Origin: Desulfuromusa sp.
GTDB lineage: Bacteria > Desulfobacterota > Desulfuromonadia > Desulfuromonadales > Geopsychrobacteraceae
NCBI GenBank assembly: GCA_027858895.1
Contig: JAQIBX010000047.1
Span: 1 to 49,961, forward strand
Direction of reading: 5' to 3'
Length of the DNA stretch: 49,961 nucleotides
The translations under genes and the position numbers were made by a program. A model generated the notes under the pieces. It saw nothing but the letters and a program-made list of their open reading frames with translations, was not told the origin of the DNA and did not search any database. Each line of letters starts with the position of its first letter. Position 1 is the first letter of the stretch. Shown one piece after another: positions 37,223 through 45,410 of this stretch.

Positions 37223-37888
37223 CTAAGGGTGCCGATTGAAAAACCGTGGATTGCTTTTTATGAATGCTTCAATCCACTGTTCAAGAAAGGATTCGTTTTT
37301 GGCTGTTTTGACGTAGCCGTACCCCAACACTGCGATTATCAACGCTCCAAGTGTATCGACGATTAAATCCCACATTGTGTCGGTCAAACCAGAAGGATCA
37401 CCAAGCATCTCTTTTTGCATATTCATGCTGAAAAAACTATCCATACTAAATTCAAAGATTTCCCAGAGAGCACCCATTCCAACTGCGAACAAGAAGGCAA
37501 AGAAGGCTACAAAGCCAGGCTTCATGTGGACGTCAATATCTTCTGTTTCGTTTAATACATGCACCAATAGAAAACCAATAATTCCGAGCAAAATTCCAGA
37601 GAAGGAGTGAAGAACGATGTCCCACCACCAGAAACGGGTGTAATACCCACGAATTTCACCTAAAAATAGCGATGCAAAGACGAATACAATCACAAACAGC
37701 ACAAACTCCGGAGGAATAAAGACCCGGAAAAACTTTTTCAGGAAGAGGGGAGTAAGTGTTATAATCAGGATTCCTGTTGTTATCAAACCTGCAAGCCACT
37801 GTTGATTCCAGACAGTAACCACAACCTCAACAAGCAAAATTATCTGGAGAACAAGAGTCAGTCGTTGATGTATCGTTAATTTGCGCAC
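37223..37888 (-). CDS. DUF2238-type integral membrane protein (cassette gene)
   Basis: A 221-residue protein with about six hydrophobic segments and the DUF2238 pattern: DIVLHSFSGILLGIIGFLL, GALWEIFEFSMD and DTMWDLIVDTLGALI. Function in the family is unknown; the acidic/His residues within membranes suggest transport or lipid chemistry. Start is GTG at 37888 after TTGGAATCTGA. It is followed by an attC-like site and lies on the minus strand like the other cassette genes. Confidence 0.75.
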   Translation of the reverse strand: MRKLTIHQRLTLVLQIILLVEVVVTVWNQQWLAGLITTGILIITLTPLFLKKFFRVFIPPEFVLFVIVFVFASLFLGEIRGYYTRFWWWDIVLHSFSGILLGIIGFLLVHVLNETEDIDVHMKPGFVAFFAFLFAVGMGALWEIFEFSMDSFFSMNMQKEMLGDPSGLTDTMWDLIVDTLGALIIAVLGYGYVKTAKNESFLEQWIEAFIKSNPRFFNRHP

Positions 37889-38026
37889 TCAGATTCCAAC
37901 GGTTAACAACATAAATGCAATGAAGTGCTTTCGTAGTATCCGTGACATGGTGAATTTACCATGAAGCGAACGTCGCCAGCAGGGGCCGAAATGTGTGGCT
38001 ATGAGCTTTCGGCTTCAGATTTTGGT

Positions 38027-39202
38027 TTATTTATTTTTCGTTTCTACCACCAATACAGGTAACTGATTTAACCTGTTATGAATGGCATGATGAATAAACG
38101 ACAACTTTGTGCGTACCGATTGTGTTAACACAAACGGATAGGCATCATCCAAACCCATGCTGCGATTTAATGAATTGAGGATCACGGAGAAATCCATCCA
38201 GGCATCTAAAATATCGGCAATCGGTGTTTGCACAGAAAAATAGTATTGGTCTTGGGGTAATTGTAATTCGCCGACTTCTTCATTATCAACTGCATTGCCA
38301 GAAGTTGAACCGGTGATGGAAAAATTTTGTGCTGTCTCTAAAGTGTCGATGATGTGCATATAATGCGCCCAAGTCTCTGCCCAGTCTTCATAGGGATGCA
38401 TGGTGGCATATTCGCTAATAAACGTTTCATGCCAATTTTCTGGAGCACCTTTCTCGTAATGTTGATCCATCGCTTTTTGGTAATCTAATTCATCGTCACC
38501 AAAATATTGTTTGCATAATGCGTGTTTTTTTGGAGAATTTGCAATTAATTGGTCAAAATAATAATGGCCCAGTTCATGGCGAAAATGCCCAAGCAATGTA
38601 CGATAATGTTCGCCCATGGCCATTTTTGTATTAGAACGGGCGACGTCATCGGCTTCGGCCAAGTTAATGGTTATGTGACCACAATCGTGACCAGTAAACA
38701 CAATTTCATGATGTGTTAATTTGCTGACAAAGTGATCATTCACGTTACGGTCGGTAATAAAATCAAAACTTAATCCATTTTCTGGATCTTGACTCATATT
38801 AAGTAACGGTACGGGTAATGCGTTTAGGGTATACAAAGCGCGGCGTTTGGCCTTTTCCATTTTTTTCCACAACGGAATATGGTCAGCAATAGTTAAATCC
38901 GGAATGGTTTCATTAAAACGACAAGCAAAACACAACACTTCATCTTTATCGGCAACGGGAACAAAGGTGTTTAAATTAACCATGCCATTACAGGCTTTGA
39001 ATTGAGCATTGTTATCACATTTTTGATAACGAATTTCCGGCTGTGCTGCTTTAAAAAATTGCCCACTTTCTTCATCTAAATTGTAAGGCTCCACTTGGTT
39101 AAACTCGTCATCAGTCCCAACAGTTCTGTCGCAAGCAATACAATGGTTACTTTCAAAAAATAAAGTCGGCTGATTTTTGCAATGACATTGAAATGTTTTC
39201 AT
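38027..39202 (-). CDS. Putative zinc-binding metallopeptidase (Peptidase_Mx type, cassette gene)
   Basis: A 391-residue protein. N-terminal ~90 residues carry two zinc-ribbon-like Cys sets (CHCKNQ ... CIAC; CACRF-type at VLCFACRF). The zincin motif HELGH lies in LLGHFRHELGHYYFDQLI, with an acidic partner region further on (YEDWAETWAHYMHI). This matches the Peptidase_Mx family. No signal peptide. Codon use is AT-richer than the upstream core genes. I found no convincing attC in the 138 bases after it; only a GCCGAAA / TTTCGGC hairpin and a CATGGT / ACCATG palindrome. Confidence 0.75.
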   Translation of the reverse strand: MKTFQCHCKNQPTLFFESNHCIACDRTVGTDDEFNQVEPYNLDEESGQFFKAAQPEIRYQKCDNNAQFKACNGMVNLNTFVPVADKDEVLCFACRFNETIPDLTIADHIPLWKKMEKAKRRALYTLNALPVPLLNMSQDPENGLSFDFITDRNVNDHFVSKLTHHEIVFTGHDCGHITINLAEADDVARSNTKMAMGEHYRTLLGHFRHELGHYYFDQLIANSPKKHALCKQYFGDDELDYQKAMDQHYEKGAPENWHETFISEYATMHPYEDWAETWAHYMHIIDTLETAQNFSITGSTSGNAVDNEEVGELQLPQDQYYFSVQTPIADILDAWMDFSVILNSLNRSMGLDDAYPFVLTQSVRTKLSFIHHAIHNRLNQLPVLVVETKNK

Positions 39203-39325
39203 ATCAATATTGGATTCCCAAAAGAAGAAAATTGAGCAGAAAAATCGCGATTCAGCATAAAAAAATCATCATCACAAAATTAATAGCGCAAAGATAGCAT
39301 TATAAAACTTTTCTCTTTTATGAGT

Positions 39326-39426
39326 ACGGACGGGAGCTGAGGAGCCCCCGCAGGAGAGTCTCTTCCAGCATTTTGTTCGGGACGCGTAGCGGACCGGAGA
39401 AAATGCGCTCCTCAGCTCCCGTCCGT
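39326..39426. repeat. 101-base palindrome with perfect 20-base arms
   Basis: The arms (ACGGACGGGAGCTGAGGAGC and its exact complement) enclose 61 bases that contain a nested GCATTTT / AAAATGC pair. A further hairpin (TTCGATCCGC / GCGGGTCGAA) follows at 39426-39448. No coding frame. It could be a small inverted-repeat element, a terminator or a structured RNA between the metallopeptidase gene and its upstream attC. Confidence 0.8.
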
Positions 39427-39444
39427 TCGATCCGCGAAGCGGGT

Positions 39445-39499
39445 CGAACAACCTGCTAAGCGGCGTGTTTTTTACATTCGCTTTAGCTACTTGTTAGCA
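39445..39499 (-). other. attC-like site of a geneless cassette
   Basis: On the minus strand TGCTAAC opens and GGTTGTTC closes the site. The arms AACAAGTAGCTAAAGCG and CGCCGCTTAGCAGGTTGTT are complementary with an extrahelical A. About 55 bases. It lies only 16 bases beyond the next attC, leaving no room for a gene. Confidence 0.6.
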
Positions 39500-39515
39500 G
39501 CTTTTTCTTCAAGGC

Positions 39516-39611
39516 GCTCAACACCAGCATAACCAGCTTTTTTCGCAGAGTGCAGAGGGTGAAGCGAACGAAACGGCGCGAAAAAAGTCAGAGTTTATGC
39601 GTTTGTTATGC
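39516..39611 (-). other. attC site downstream of the P5C-reductase-like gene
   Basis: 96 bases; on the minus strand GCATAAC opens and GTTGAGC closes. The end arms AACAAACGCATAAAC and GGTTATGCTGGTGTT are complementary at 12 of 15 positions, close to the ends of Vibrio-type repeats. The gene's stop is 38 bases before it. Confidence 0.75.
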
Positions 39612-39649
39612 AGTAATTAGAAACCGCTTTTATTTGCGGGCAGTTAACA

Positions 39650-40447
39650 TTATCGAGTTTTGTTATGTGCTTTTTGATATGCAGCCTCAAGTCCATGTTC
39701 GATAGAGACAGCAAGGGAAGAAGATTTCATCGCCTCAAGCCCCGCGGCTGTTGTCCCAGCATAGGAAATCATGTCGTTAACATGCTCTCCAGGTGAAGCT
39801 TTCGATTGTGAGAGAAAGACCCCGCTTGCATGAAAAAGCTGGCGTATGGCACGATCAGCAATCAGTGGGTCGATTCCATGTTTCAATGCGTATTTCACCA
39901 TACAATCAGCATAGTAGGCAACGAATCCCGGCACAGGACCGGTTATTGCTGTGAACTGATCGATCTGATTTTCATCAGATACTTCGTCGGTCAGACCACA
40001 GGCTTCAAAAATCTTCTGGGTCCATTCTCGATCTTTGTCTACTAGATCGCTACTCGCACACCAGGGAGAATATGCAAGTCCGATTATTGCTGCTGGGTTC
40101 GACATCGCGCGGACAATTCTCTTGGTGTTTGTGTTCTGTTGGAGCTGCTTTATGGATACCCCAGCCATCACCGAAATAACCAAACGATCCTCTGCGTTGA
40201 TATCGATAGCAGGTAAAAGATGGGGTGGAACTGAGATAATCACAATCTGGCAAGAATCGACAAGATCCTGATTGTGAGTTGTAAACTTTATTCTAAGCCC
40301 CTTTTTGAACAGTGAAGTATTGCTCGAACGGCTAGAGATCCATAGTTGCTCAGGCCTAAAATATTTATTTCTAAGCAAGCCAAGCGCGATGGCACTACCA
40401 AGCTGACCGGTGCCACCGACAATACCAATGGAAGGTACAGTTTTCAT
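39650..40447 (-). CDS. Pyrroline-5-carboxylate reductase-like protein (cassette gene)
   Basis: A 265-residue ProC-family protein: NAD(P)-binding IGIVGGTGQLGSAIALGLL at the start and the P5CR signature region DMISYAGTTAAGLEAM near the end. Length is normal for the family. It may make proline from P5C or reduce another cyclic imine. GAAGGATAAC lies 13-20 bases before the ATG. The housekeeping proC is likely elsewhere, so this would be a mobile paralogue. Confidence 0.85.
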   Translation of the reverse strand: MKTVPSIGIVGGTGQLGSAIALGLLRNKYFRPEQLWISSRSSNTSLFKKGLRIKFTTHNQDLVDSCQIVIISVPPHLLPAIDINAEDRLVISVMAGVSIKQLQQNTNTKRIVRAMSNPAAIIGLAYSPWCASSDLVDKDREWTQKIFEACGLTDEVSDENQIDQFTAITGPVPGFVAYYADCMVKYALKHGIDPLIADRAIRQLFHASGVFLSQSKASPGEHVNDMISYAGTTAAGLEAMKSSSLAVSIEHGLEAAYQKAHNKTR

Positions 40448-40495
40448 AATAAAAGGTTATCCTTCAATATTGCGTTTTTGCATATAATGGGATGC

Positions 40496-40520
40496 TAACG
40501 TCGAAACTGAATTTAACATC
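40496..40520 (-). other. Half attC (3' part only)
   Basis: On the minus strand GTTAAATTCAGTTTCGACGTTAG resembles the right half of an attC. It lies about 50 bases upstream of the P5C-reductase-like gene, as a cassette boundary should, but the complementary left half is missing and the RAYT gene end is found instead. Confidence 0.4.
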
Positions 40521-40542
40521 TCTTCATGTAAAATTTATAGGC

Positions 40543-41046
40543 CTAAGTCATTCCGAACAGCGCCCCGAGCTCGTCCTGATCGAGAAGATTGTATCGCTGC
40601 CTTACCTGCATCAGTTCAGTATAACCACTCTCCGGCCAGTCAGCAGGATCTTCAACAATTCCCGCCCGAACCATATTCAAATCGATATAGGTTAGACATC
40701 GGGCAAGATGGTGGTCGGTATCCACGGCGGTTGCATGATAGCGGTCTTCCCAGAAGGCGCCCTTGCGAGTTTTTCTCTGATTGAACTCTTGTGCGACTCT
40801 GCCGGCCACCAGTTGCATACTTTTAGGGATTTCGCCCCGACCGGTATCTTTCACCAACAGATGGATGTGGTTGGAGGTCACCATGTAGTTCAGAATACAA
40901 AGCCCATAGCGTTTCCTGGCTTCAAATAGCCAACGGACCCACGCTCTGCGGTCAAGCGCAAACTTGAGAAGAAAGTTTTGTTTGTGACATCTGTGGGTAA
41001 TGTGCCAGACATGGCCTGGCAGAAAATAACGATTGGCACGTGGCAT
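40543..41046 (-). CDS. REP-associated tyrosine transposase (RAYT), C-terminally short
   Basis: A 167-residue Y1/HUH transposase: the metal-binding NHIHLLV motif, GRVAQEFNQRKTRKGAFWEDRYHATAV, then CLTYIDLNMVRAGIV with the nucleophile Tyr region. The start at 41046 (MPRANRYFLPGHVWHITHRC) has GGAGGGGG upstream. Related proteins usually run on well past the ELGALFGM region where this one stops, so it is probably truncated by the junction with the half attC. Such enzymes act on REP palindromes; a REP-like repeat lies just upstream. Confidence 0.85.
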   Translation of the reverse strand: MPRANRYFLPGHVWHITHRCHKQNFLLKFALDRRAWVRWLFEARKRYGLCILNYMVTSNHIHLLVKDTGRGEIPKSMQLVAGRVAQEFNQRKTRKGAFWEDRYHATAVDTDHHLARCLTYIDLNMVRAGIVEDPADWPESGYTELMQVRQRYNLLDQDELGALFGMT

Positions 41047-41109
41047 TTTGTCCCCCTCCATTTCACGGCAAAAATGACAATTCTAAGCTAGATATTTGGT
41101 TTTATTTTG

Positions 41110-41175
41110 TAATATTACCTTTATAAATCAGGGGTATGGCTAGGTCCGACCCCAGGCTCCGCCAGTTTGGTCCCT
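41110..41175. repeat. REP-like direct repeat, copy 1
   Basis: About 66 bases, nearly identical to the copy at 42573. It contains GGGGT...ACCCC arms around GGCTAGGTCCG, forming a small REP-like hairpin. It lies ~65 bases upstream of the RAYT gene. Confidence 0.85.
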
Positions 41176-41216
41176 GTTTAGGCACCACAAAAAAGGAAAA
41201 TATTCTTATTGTTGGT

Positions 41217-41297
41217 ATGGATATCGGTTACTCAAACTTGAAGCTCGTATATGGTCGTGGCGATAGCAATCTAACCGTTCAGATTCATCCTGATTAA
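41217..41297 (+). pseudogene. Remnant of a ParM/StbA-type actin-like ATPase
   Basis: A 26-codon fragment: MDIGYSNLKLVYGRGD... then loss of similarity and a stop. The in-frame codons before the ATG (VG) and the GMDIGYSNLK stretch match the first phosphate loop of plasmid-segregation actin homologues. Only the N-terminal tip remains. It suggests that plasmid-type DNA contributed to this block. Confidence 0.5.
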
Positions 41298-41368
41298 GAA
41301 ATTTGTCAGATGTTGCTGCTACAATCACGTTGTTAATTCTTCAATCTTTTAGTTGGAGGGCAGATAAC

Positions 41369-41767
41369 ATGTCACAGAAAACGGCCCTGGTGCTGGATGA
41401 TGACCGCAGCTTGCGGACATTGCTGACTGCAATTCTGGAAGAGAAGCAGTTCCAGGTCACTGCTTTTGCCGATCCTCTACTGTATCTGGATACTTTGGGG
41501 CGAGGTCATAATGAAAAAACCTGTCCTGGCTTTGATATTGTTCTGACAGATAGCCAGATGCCCGGTATGACTGGATTGGAGTTTCTTGAGAAGATAAGAT
41601 CGACCGGTTGCCAAATTCCGGCACACCGCAAGGCGATCATCTCCGGAGACTGGCAAAAGCAAGACTTGGAGCAGGCAAGGAGCTCAGGCTTTCGCATATT
41701 CCATAAACCTTGTCCAATCGATCAGATCTATGCCTGGCTCGATGAAGTCAGTGGTCAGAACTCATAA
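41369..41767 (+). CDS. Single-domain response regulator
   Basis: A receiver domain of about 132 residues with no output domain. It has the acidic triplet LDDDRS, phospho-acceptor Asp in DIVLTDSQMPG, Ser/Thr switch in AIISGDW and the Lys in FHKPC. The start MSQKTALV is supported by TTGGAGGG upstream. It is plus-strand, opposite to the cassette genes. No kinase is nearby; it may relay phosphate or act by protein contact. Confidence 0.85.
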   Translation: MSQKTALVLDDDRSLRTLLTAILEEKQFQVTAFADPLLYLDTLGRGHNEKTCPGFDIVLTDSQMPGMTGLEFLEKIRSTGCQIPAHRKAIISGDWQKQDLEQARSSGFRIFHKPCPIDQIYAWLDEVSGQNS

Positions 41768-41800
41768 CAGAAATAAAATCACATTAGAGGGGGGGGCCTC

Positions 41801-42211
41801 ATGAAACGACACATTATCGCAATCTTGATTCTGTTAATTGGAATCAGTACCACTGTCTCTGCCAAACTTTTATCCTCTGCAGCACTTCTAACCGCAGAGT
41901 CCTTTGTCGCGGCCATCGATAACGGGGATTTTCTTAAAGCCTACAGCAGCGCATCTCCCGACCTCCAATTGCTTAAACCAGAGAAACAATGGATCGATGA
42001 GCAGAGCCTGACTTTTCAGTTATTGGGGAAACCTTTGCATCGTCGATTGATGACGGTCGATGCCAGAGACATCTATCCCGGATTGCCTGATGGAAATTAC
42101 TTGTTAGTCAGCTATCAGACCACGACCGAACACAAAGCAAAGGCGATTGAAGTCCTGTTGCTGAAAGAAAAGGGGGAGGAATGGATGGTTTGCAAGTACT
42201 CAATCCGCTAA
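41801..42211 (+). CDS. Exported DUF4019-type protein
   Basis: A 136-residue protein with an N-terminal signal peptide (cleaved near VSA) and a DUF4019-like domain: AESFVAAIDNGDFLKAYSSASPDLQ, then LMTVDARDIYPGLPDGNYLLVSYQT. Periplasmic location is likely; the family function is unknown. GAGGGGGGGG precedes the ATG. It probably shares a transcript with the response regulator 33 bases upstream. Confidence 0.75.
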   Translation: MKRHIIAILILLIGISTTVSAKLLSSAALLTAESFVAAIDNGDFLKAYSSASPDLQLLKPEKQWIDEQSLTFQLLGKPLHRRLMTVDARDIYPGLPDGNYLLVSYQTTTEHKAKAIEVLLLKEKGEEWMVCKYSIR

Positions 42212-42265
42212 GGTTACCTTGTTAAAAAATCTTTGCTGTTATTTTCTGATCAATAGCTGGAGTTC

Positions 42266-42433
42266 ATGGTTAAATCTCTAGCCCTTGTCACACTTATCTT
42301 CATTTTGACTGTTAACGGCAGTTTTGCGGCAACCTTTACCGGCAAAGTCGTCCGTGTTCTTGATGGTGACACTATTGAAGCTCTGATCAATAAAGTGATA
42401 AAAGGGGTCAGATCTCTCTTTGGCTTTTCTTAA
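42266..42433 (+). pseudogene. Truncated thermonuclease (SNase family)
   Basis: A signal peptide followed by AATFTGKVVRVLDGDTIEAL, the first strand and catalytic-site region of staphylococcal-nuclease-like proteins. Similarity stops at codon ~41, where a GGGGTCA-ended element begins. CTGGAG precedes the ATG. The gene kept its start but lost its body, so no nuclease is expected. Confidence 0.65.
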
Positions 42434-42562
42434 GTAACGTTTCGATCTTTTGAAAGTTTTCACGCACAACGCCATATTTGGGTGGATTTTGGTGATTCCC
42501 CGTCGTGAAAACAACAGCCATGTCTCATGGACATAAGAAGAGTCAACAGCAGACTTGACCCC
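42404..42562. mobile_element. Small element with GGGGTCA inverted ends
   Basis: Inverted ends GGGGTCA / TGACCCC are about 145 bases apart; the minus strand holds short reading frames without a ribosome site. Motifs of this type commonly accompany RAYT genes. It interrupts the SNase gene. Confidence 0.45.
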
Positions 42563-42572
42563 TATGCTCTAG

Positions 42573-42639
42573 TAATATTTCCTTTATAAATCAGGGGTAT
42601 GGCTAGGTCCGACCCCAAGCTCCGCCAGGTTGAATCCCT
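42573..42639. repeat. REP-like direct repeat, copy 2
   Basis: Second copy of the 41110-41175 repeat, same orientation, with only a handful of differences. The two copies bracket the ParM remnant, response regulator, DUF4019 gene and SNase remnant. Confidence 0.85.
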
Positions 42640-42667
42640 CCTTCGGGCTTGTTGATGAAACTATTGC

Positions 42668-42747
42668 GCCTCAACGCTAAGTTAAGCGGCGCGCGTCTTT
42701 TTGCGCGTCCGGCGACCATGGGGAGCGAACTTAAACGCCATGTTATG
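42668..42747 (-). other. attC site downstream of the nitroreductase gene
   Basis: 80 bases; on the minus strand CATAACA opens and GCGTTGAGG closes. Arms GCGTTTAAGTTCGC and GCCGCTTAACTTAGC are complementary with extrahelical bases, and an inner GACGCGC / GCGCGTC-type hairpin is present. It lies 17 bases after the gene's stop. Confidence 0.75.
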
Positions 42748-42763
42748 TTGCAGTGCTAAGTTG

Positions 42764-43369
42764 CTACGAAAACCTGTTTTTGATAATCACCTCATCTAGC
42801 TCAAGCTGACCCGGTCGTGCCCACGCCTCTTTTGTCCCCTTGCCAATTGCAACAAACATTGCAATCACATGATCGTCGGGAAGAAGAATAAGTTCAGCAA
42901 CTTTTTCGAAATCGAAACCATCCATTGGGCACGAGTCATATCCCATCGATTTTGCGGTGAGCATTAATGTTTGCGCGGCTATACCACAGGATCTCATTGC
43001 CTCATCTCTCTGAACTTGATCTTTGCCTTGATAGTAATCATCGATAGCTGGAAGCATAAATTCCTGGACCTCTTTTGCGGCATTAATCCAGTATCGACTA
43101 GGCTGCTTCTCCCATGATTTCAGGTCGGCACATAGAACAATGAATAACGACGCATCTGTCACCTGTGCTTGACCCCAAGCTACTTCCCTAATTTGTGCTC
43201 TTAGCTTCTGGTCGGTTACCACGACATAGCGCCAATTTTGAATATTGAACGCCGTAGGAGAAAGCACGGCCAAAGACAGAACCTCATTTACTTCTTTTTC
43301 GGTCATACTATGGCTTGCATCAAATTGCTTCACAGCTCGACGTGAACGTATTGCATCTACTGTCTTCAT
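42764..43369 (-). CDS. Nitroreductase-family FMN oxidoreductase (cassette gene)
   Basis: A 201-residue nitroreductase: IRSRRAVKQFDASH for FMN phosphate binding, LSPTAFNIQNWRYVVV, and GIAAQTLMLTAKSMGYDSCPMDGFD in the C-terminal part. Likely a homodimeric NAD(P)H-dependent reductase of nitro or quinone compounds. TAAGGAG precedes the ATG. Flanked by attC sites on both sides within about 25 bases, a typical cassette. Confidence 0.9.
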   Translation of the reverse strand: MKTVDAIRSRRAVKQFDASHSMTEKEVNEVLSLAVLSPTAFNIQNWRYVVVTDQKLRAQIREVAWGQAQVTDASLFIVLCADLKSWEKQPSRYWINAAKEVQEFMLPAIDDYYQGKDQVQRDEAMRSCGIAAQTLMLTAKSMGYDSCPMDGFDFEKVAELILLPDDHVIAMFVAIGKGTKEAWARPGQLELDEVIIKNRFS

Positions 43370-43393
43370 ACGATTTCTCCTTATTGTTTAAAA

Positions 43394-43441
43394 ACATAAC
43401 GTGGAAATCACCGGTTTATCCGGTGCATTTTATTGTTGGAA
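43394..43441 (-). other. attC site downstream of the DUF4276 gene
   Basis: A compact 48-base site; on the minus strand TTCCAAC opens and GTTATGT closes. Arms AACAATAAAATGCACCGG and CCGGTGATTTCCACGTT are complementary with one extrahelical G and a five-base loop. It lies 15 bases after the gene's stop. Confidence 0.75.
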
Positions 43442-43456
43442 TGAAGTGTCATGTCA

Positions 43457-44113
43457 CTAAAATTCCGCCAATTCCATTATTTTTGTCCGGAGATAGCCAA
43501 AGCTAGGGGATGCATTATTATTCACATCCATATGTGGTGTGATTTTCTCAGCCCATATAGACTTCTCGGCCCCGATGGCTTGCCAACCTTTGATTGAAAG
43601 TGCCGCCGATCCACCTGGGAAAATGGCATCGGCAAGTTTCTCCCATGTGCCACAAATGGAATCATTAGCATATGTGTTCAGAACAGCATCTTTTGCTTTT
43701 GGATATGCTATCTTCATCGCGGGAATGTCGCCGAGAAACCATGCTTCACCTTCCTCTATGGCAACACAAAAACGTGTTTCGGGCTTTGGATCACATGCGT
43801 TGAGAATCGCATATAATTCTTCGCGGAAGGCTTTCAGACACTTAGCGTCCAAGTCGCAAATCAAGATCACCGCAGCAGGACAATTTTCCGGGTAATTGGC
43901 AAATGTATTTCCGTAGCCCCTCAGCAATTTAGGGAGTTGAGTTAATAAGATGCGTTTGCTTGTATCGGCATTGGCACCAAGATTTTTTGGGATCCGGCCA
44001 ATTCCTTTATACGCATGAACTTTGAATGTATGCTCAAGGCCGATGAGCTTGGGGAGCAGAATATCGAGAGCCTTTTTCCCGGACTGGTCTTCAACGAGTA
44101 TTTCAAAATGCAT
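43457..44113 (-). CDS. DUF4276-type, TOPRIM-like protein (second gene of ATPase pair)
   Basis: A 218-residue protein. MHFEILVEDQSGKKAL at the start, ILICDLDAKC (DxD) in the middle and CVAIEEGEAWFLGD later are the three acidic clusters expected of DUF4276/TOPRIM-like folds, so metal-dependent nuclease activity is plausible. The start at 44113 is chosen because GAGG lies upstream and the gene then begins four bases after the ATPase stop. It has no signal peptide. It pairs with the upstream AAA ATPase in one cassette; by analogy to PARIS (AriA/AriB) or OLD-type modules it may be an effector held in check by the ATPase. The function is inferred. Confidence 0.75.
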   Translation of the reverse strand: MHFEILVEDQSGKKALDILLPKLIGLEHTFKVHAYKGIGRIPKNLGANADTSKRILLTQLPKLLRGYGNTFANYPENCPAAVILICDLDAKCLKAFREELYAILNACDPKPETRFCVAIEEGEAWFLGDIPAMKIAYPKAKDAVLNTYANDSICGTWEKLADAIFPGGSAALSIKGWQAIGAEKSIWAEKITPHMDVNNNASPSFGYLRTKIMELAEF

Positions 44114-44117
44114 CTGA

Positions 44118-45410
44118 TTACCTCGCATCCAAATAATCGCTGTACCAGAGCCCGCCCAAAGGCAATCCCTCCGCAACCAGGTTCTTCACTATTTCGTCTT
44201 CGCTTGCCCTCCGGATAATTGAAAAACCATCCGAACCCTTTTCCAGAATCCAGACCTCGGAAGGTTCCAAGGCATCAACCAAATACGGTTGATGGGTAGT
44301 GATGAAAACCTGAGATCCGCCTTTGCGGCCTGTCGCGTGTTCACGAAATTCCTTCGCTAAGGATTCCAGAAGTTTGTGGTACAAGCCATTTTCCGGTTCT
44401 TCTATGCATAAAAACGGCGGTGGTGTCGGATCTTCAAGCAAAAGTAGATAGGCGAATACCTTTAGTGTCCCGTCAGACATCTGTTGGGAATAAAATGGGT
44501 CCTGAAAGCCTTTGTCATTGAACCGAAGAAGCAACCGGCCATCGTTAGTCGGTTCCGTATCAATCTTGTTGATACCGGGAATTTTTTCAGTAATCTGGTT
44601 GAGAATCGTTTGGAAACGCTTTGGGTGCTCCCGCTCCATGAACTGCACAACATTACCAAGATTATCGCCATGGATGTTGAGATGCTTTTGGGGCCCGACG
44701 AGCGGCAGACTGCGAGCTGCATCCGGAGTGAAGTAACTGAGGTACCAACCTTCGATGAACCTGCGAAACGCTGAAATTCTCGGATGTTGTTTCAACGACC
44801 CCAGAGTTGCGATTCCGAGCTTGCGTATATCCTCAAGTTCGACCACCTCGGTTTCCTTGGACTCTTCTTTTGCTTCACCTGACAGAAAGGATCTCATCAG
44901 ACCAAACAGGTCAAAGTCCCCCTGATTTTCATCGATTTGCAGACCTTCCTGATCCCCCTTCCAAACAACCCCCTTTCCACTATTCAACACAAGAAATGAA
45001 AAAGGCCACCCACGTTTTTGGCCTTTGCGCCTTTGCCTTAGACGCTCTTTCAACACATATGGACGGCTAGAACTATCTATATCAATTGCAATCTCATAAG
45101 TAATGGGCCGAGCATTTCCATCTTCCTTGTAATACACCTCGAATTCGATTGGTTCTTGTTGACCTTGTGCCCTAATTCTATTAAAGCCACCTCGACCGCG
45201 AGAGTCGCACGCCTCTTCAACTCCTGATTTCAAAGCATCCGCCAAGAAGCCGAATGCATCAAATAATGTGCTCTTCCCAACACCATTTTTGCCAATAACC
45301 GCAGTCATGGGCGTGAGAGGCTCGGCCTGTTGCTGATTCCACAGCCGGCCAAGAGTAACGTCCTTCAATGACCTAAAGTTTTTGATTCTGAATCCTTCTA
45401 TCTTTGCCAT
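44118..45410 (-). CDS. SMC-like AAA ATPase (AAA_21 / COG4637 type)
   Basis: A 430-residue ATPase: FRIKNFRSLKDVTL start, Walker A VIGKNGVGKST, a middle section of ~200 residues without a long coiled coil, ABC-type signature SQQMSDGTL, Walker B FLCIEEPENGLY and the H-loop ITTHQPYLVD. These mark the OLD/RecF-like ATPase group. ATG 45410 has GAGGAG five bases away; the longer frame to 45539 is unlikely. The gene is the first of a two-gene cassette with the DUF4276 protein. Candidate anti-phage sensor or switch. Confidence 0.88.
   Translation of the reverse strand: MAKIEGFRIKNFRSLKDVTLGRLWNQQQAEPLTPMTAVIGKNGVGKSTLFDAFGFLADALKSGVEEACDSRGRGGFNRIRAQGQQEPIEFEVYYKEDGNARPITYEIAIDIDSSSRPYVLKERLRQRRKGQKRGWPFSFLVLNSGKGVVWKGDQEGLQIDENQGDFDLFGLMRSFLSGEAKEESKETEVVELEDIRKLGIATLGSLKQHPRISAFRRFIEGWYLSYFTPDAARSLPLVGPQKHLNIHGDNLGNVVQFMEREHPKRFQTILNQITEKIPGINKIDTEPTNDGRLLLRFNDKGFQDPFYSQQMSDGTLKVFAYLLLLEDPTPPPFLCIEEPENGLYHKLLESLAKEFREHATGRKGGSQVFITTHQPYLVDALEPSEVWILEKGSDGFSIIRRASEDEIVKNLVAEGLPLGGLWYSDYLDAR

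Noticed and set aside
37889-38026. Possible attC after the metallopeptidase gene
   Set aside because: A GTTGGAA end is present near 37894 just before the DUF2238 start, but I found no complementary opening arm. Only a cassette boundary is suggested.
42278-42514. Minus-strand 78-codon frame with LRKAKERSDPF
   Set aside because: It has no ribosome site, overlaps the SNase remnant and spans an element with GGGGTCA inverted ends; a second frame across the same bases looks no worse. I treat it as part of the small element.
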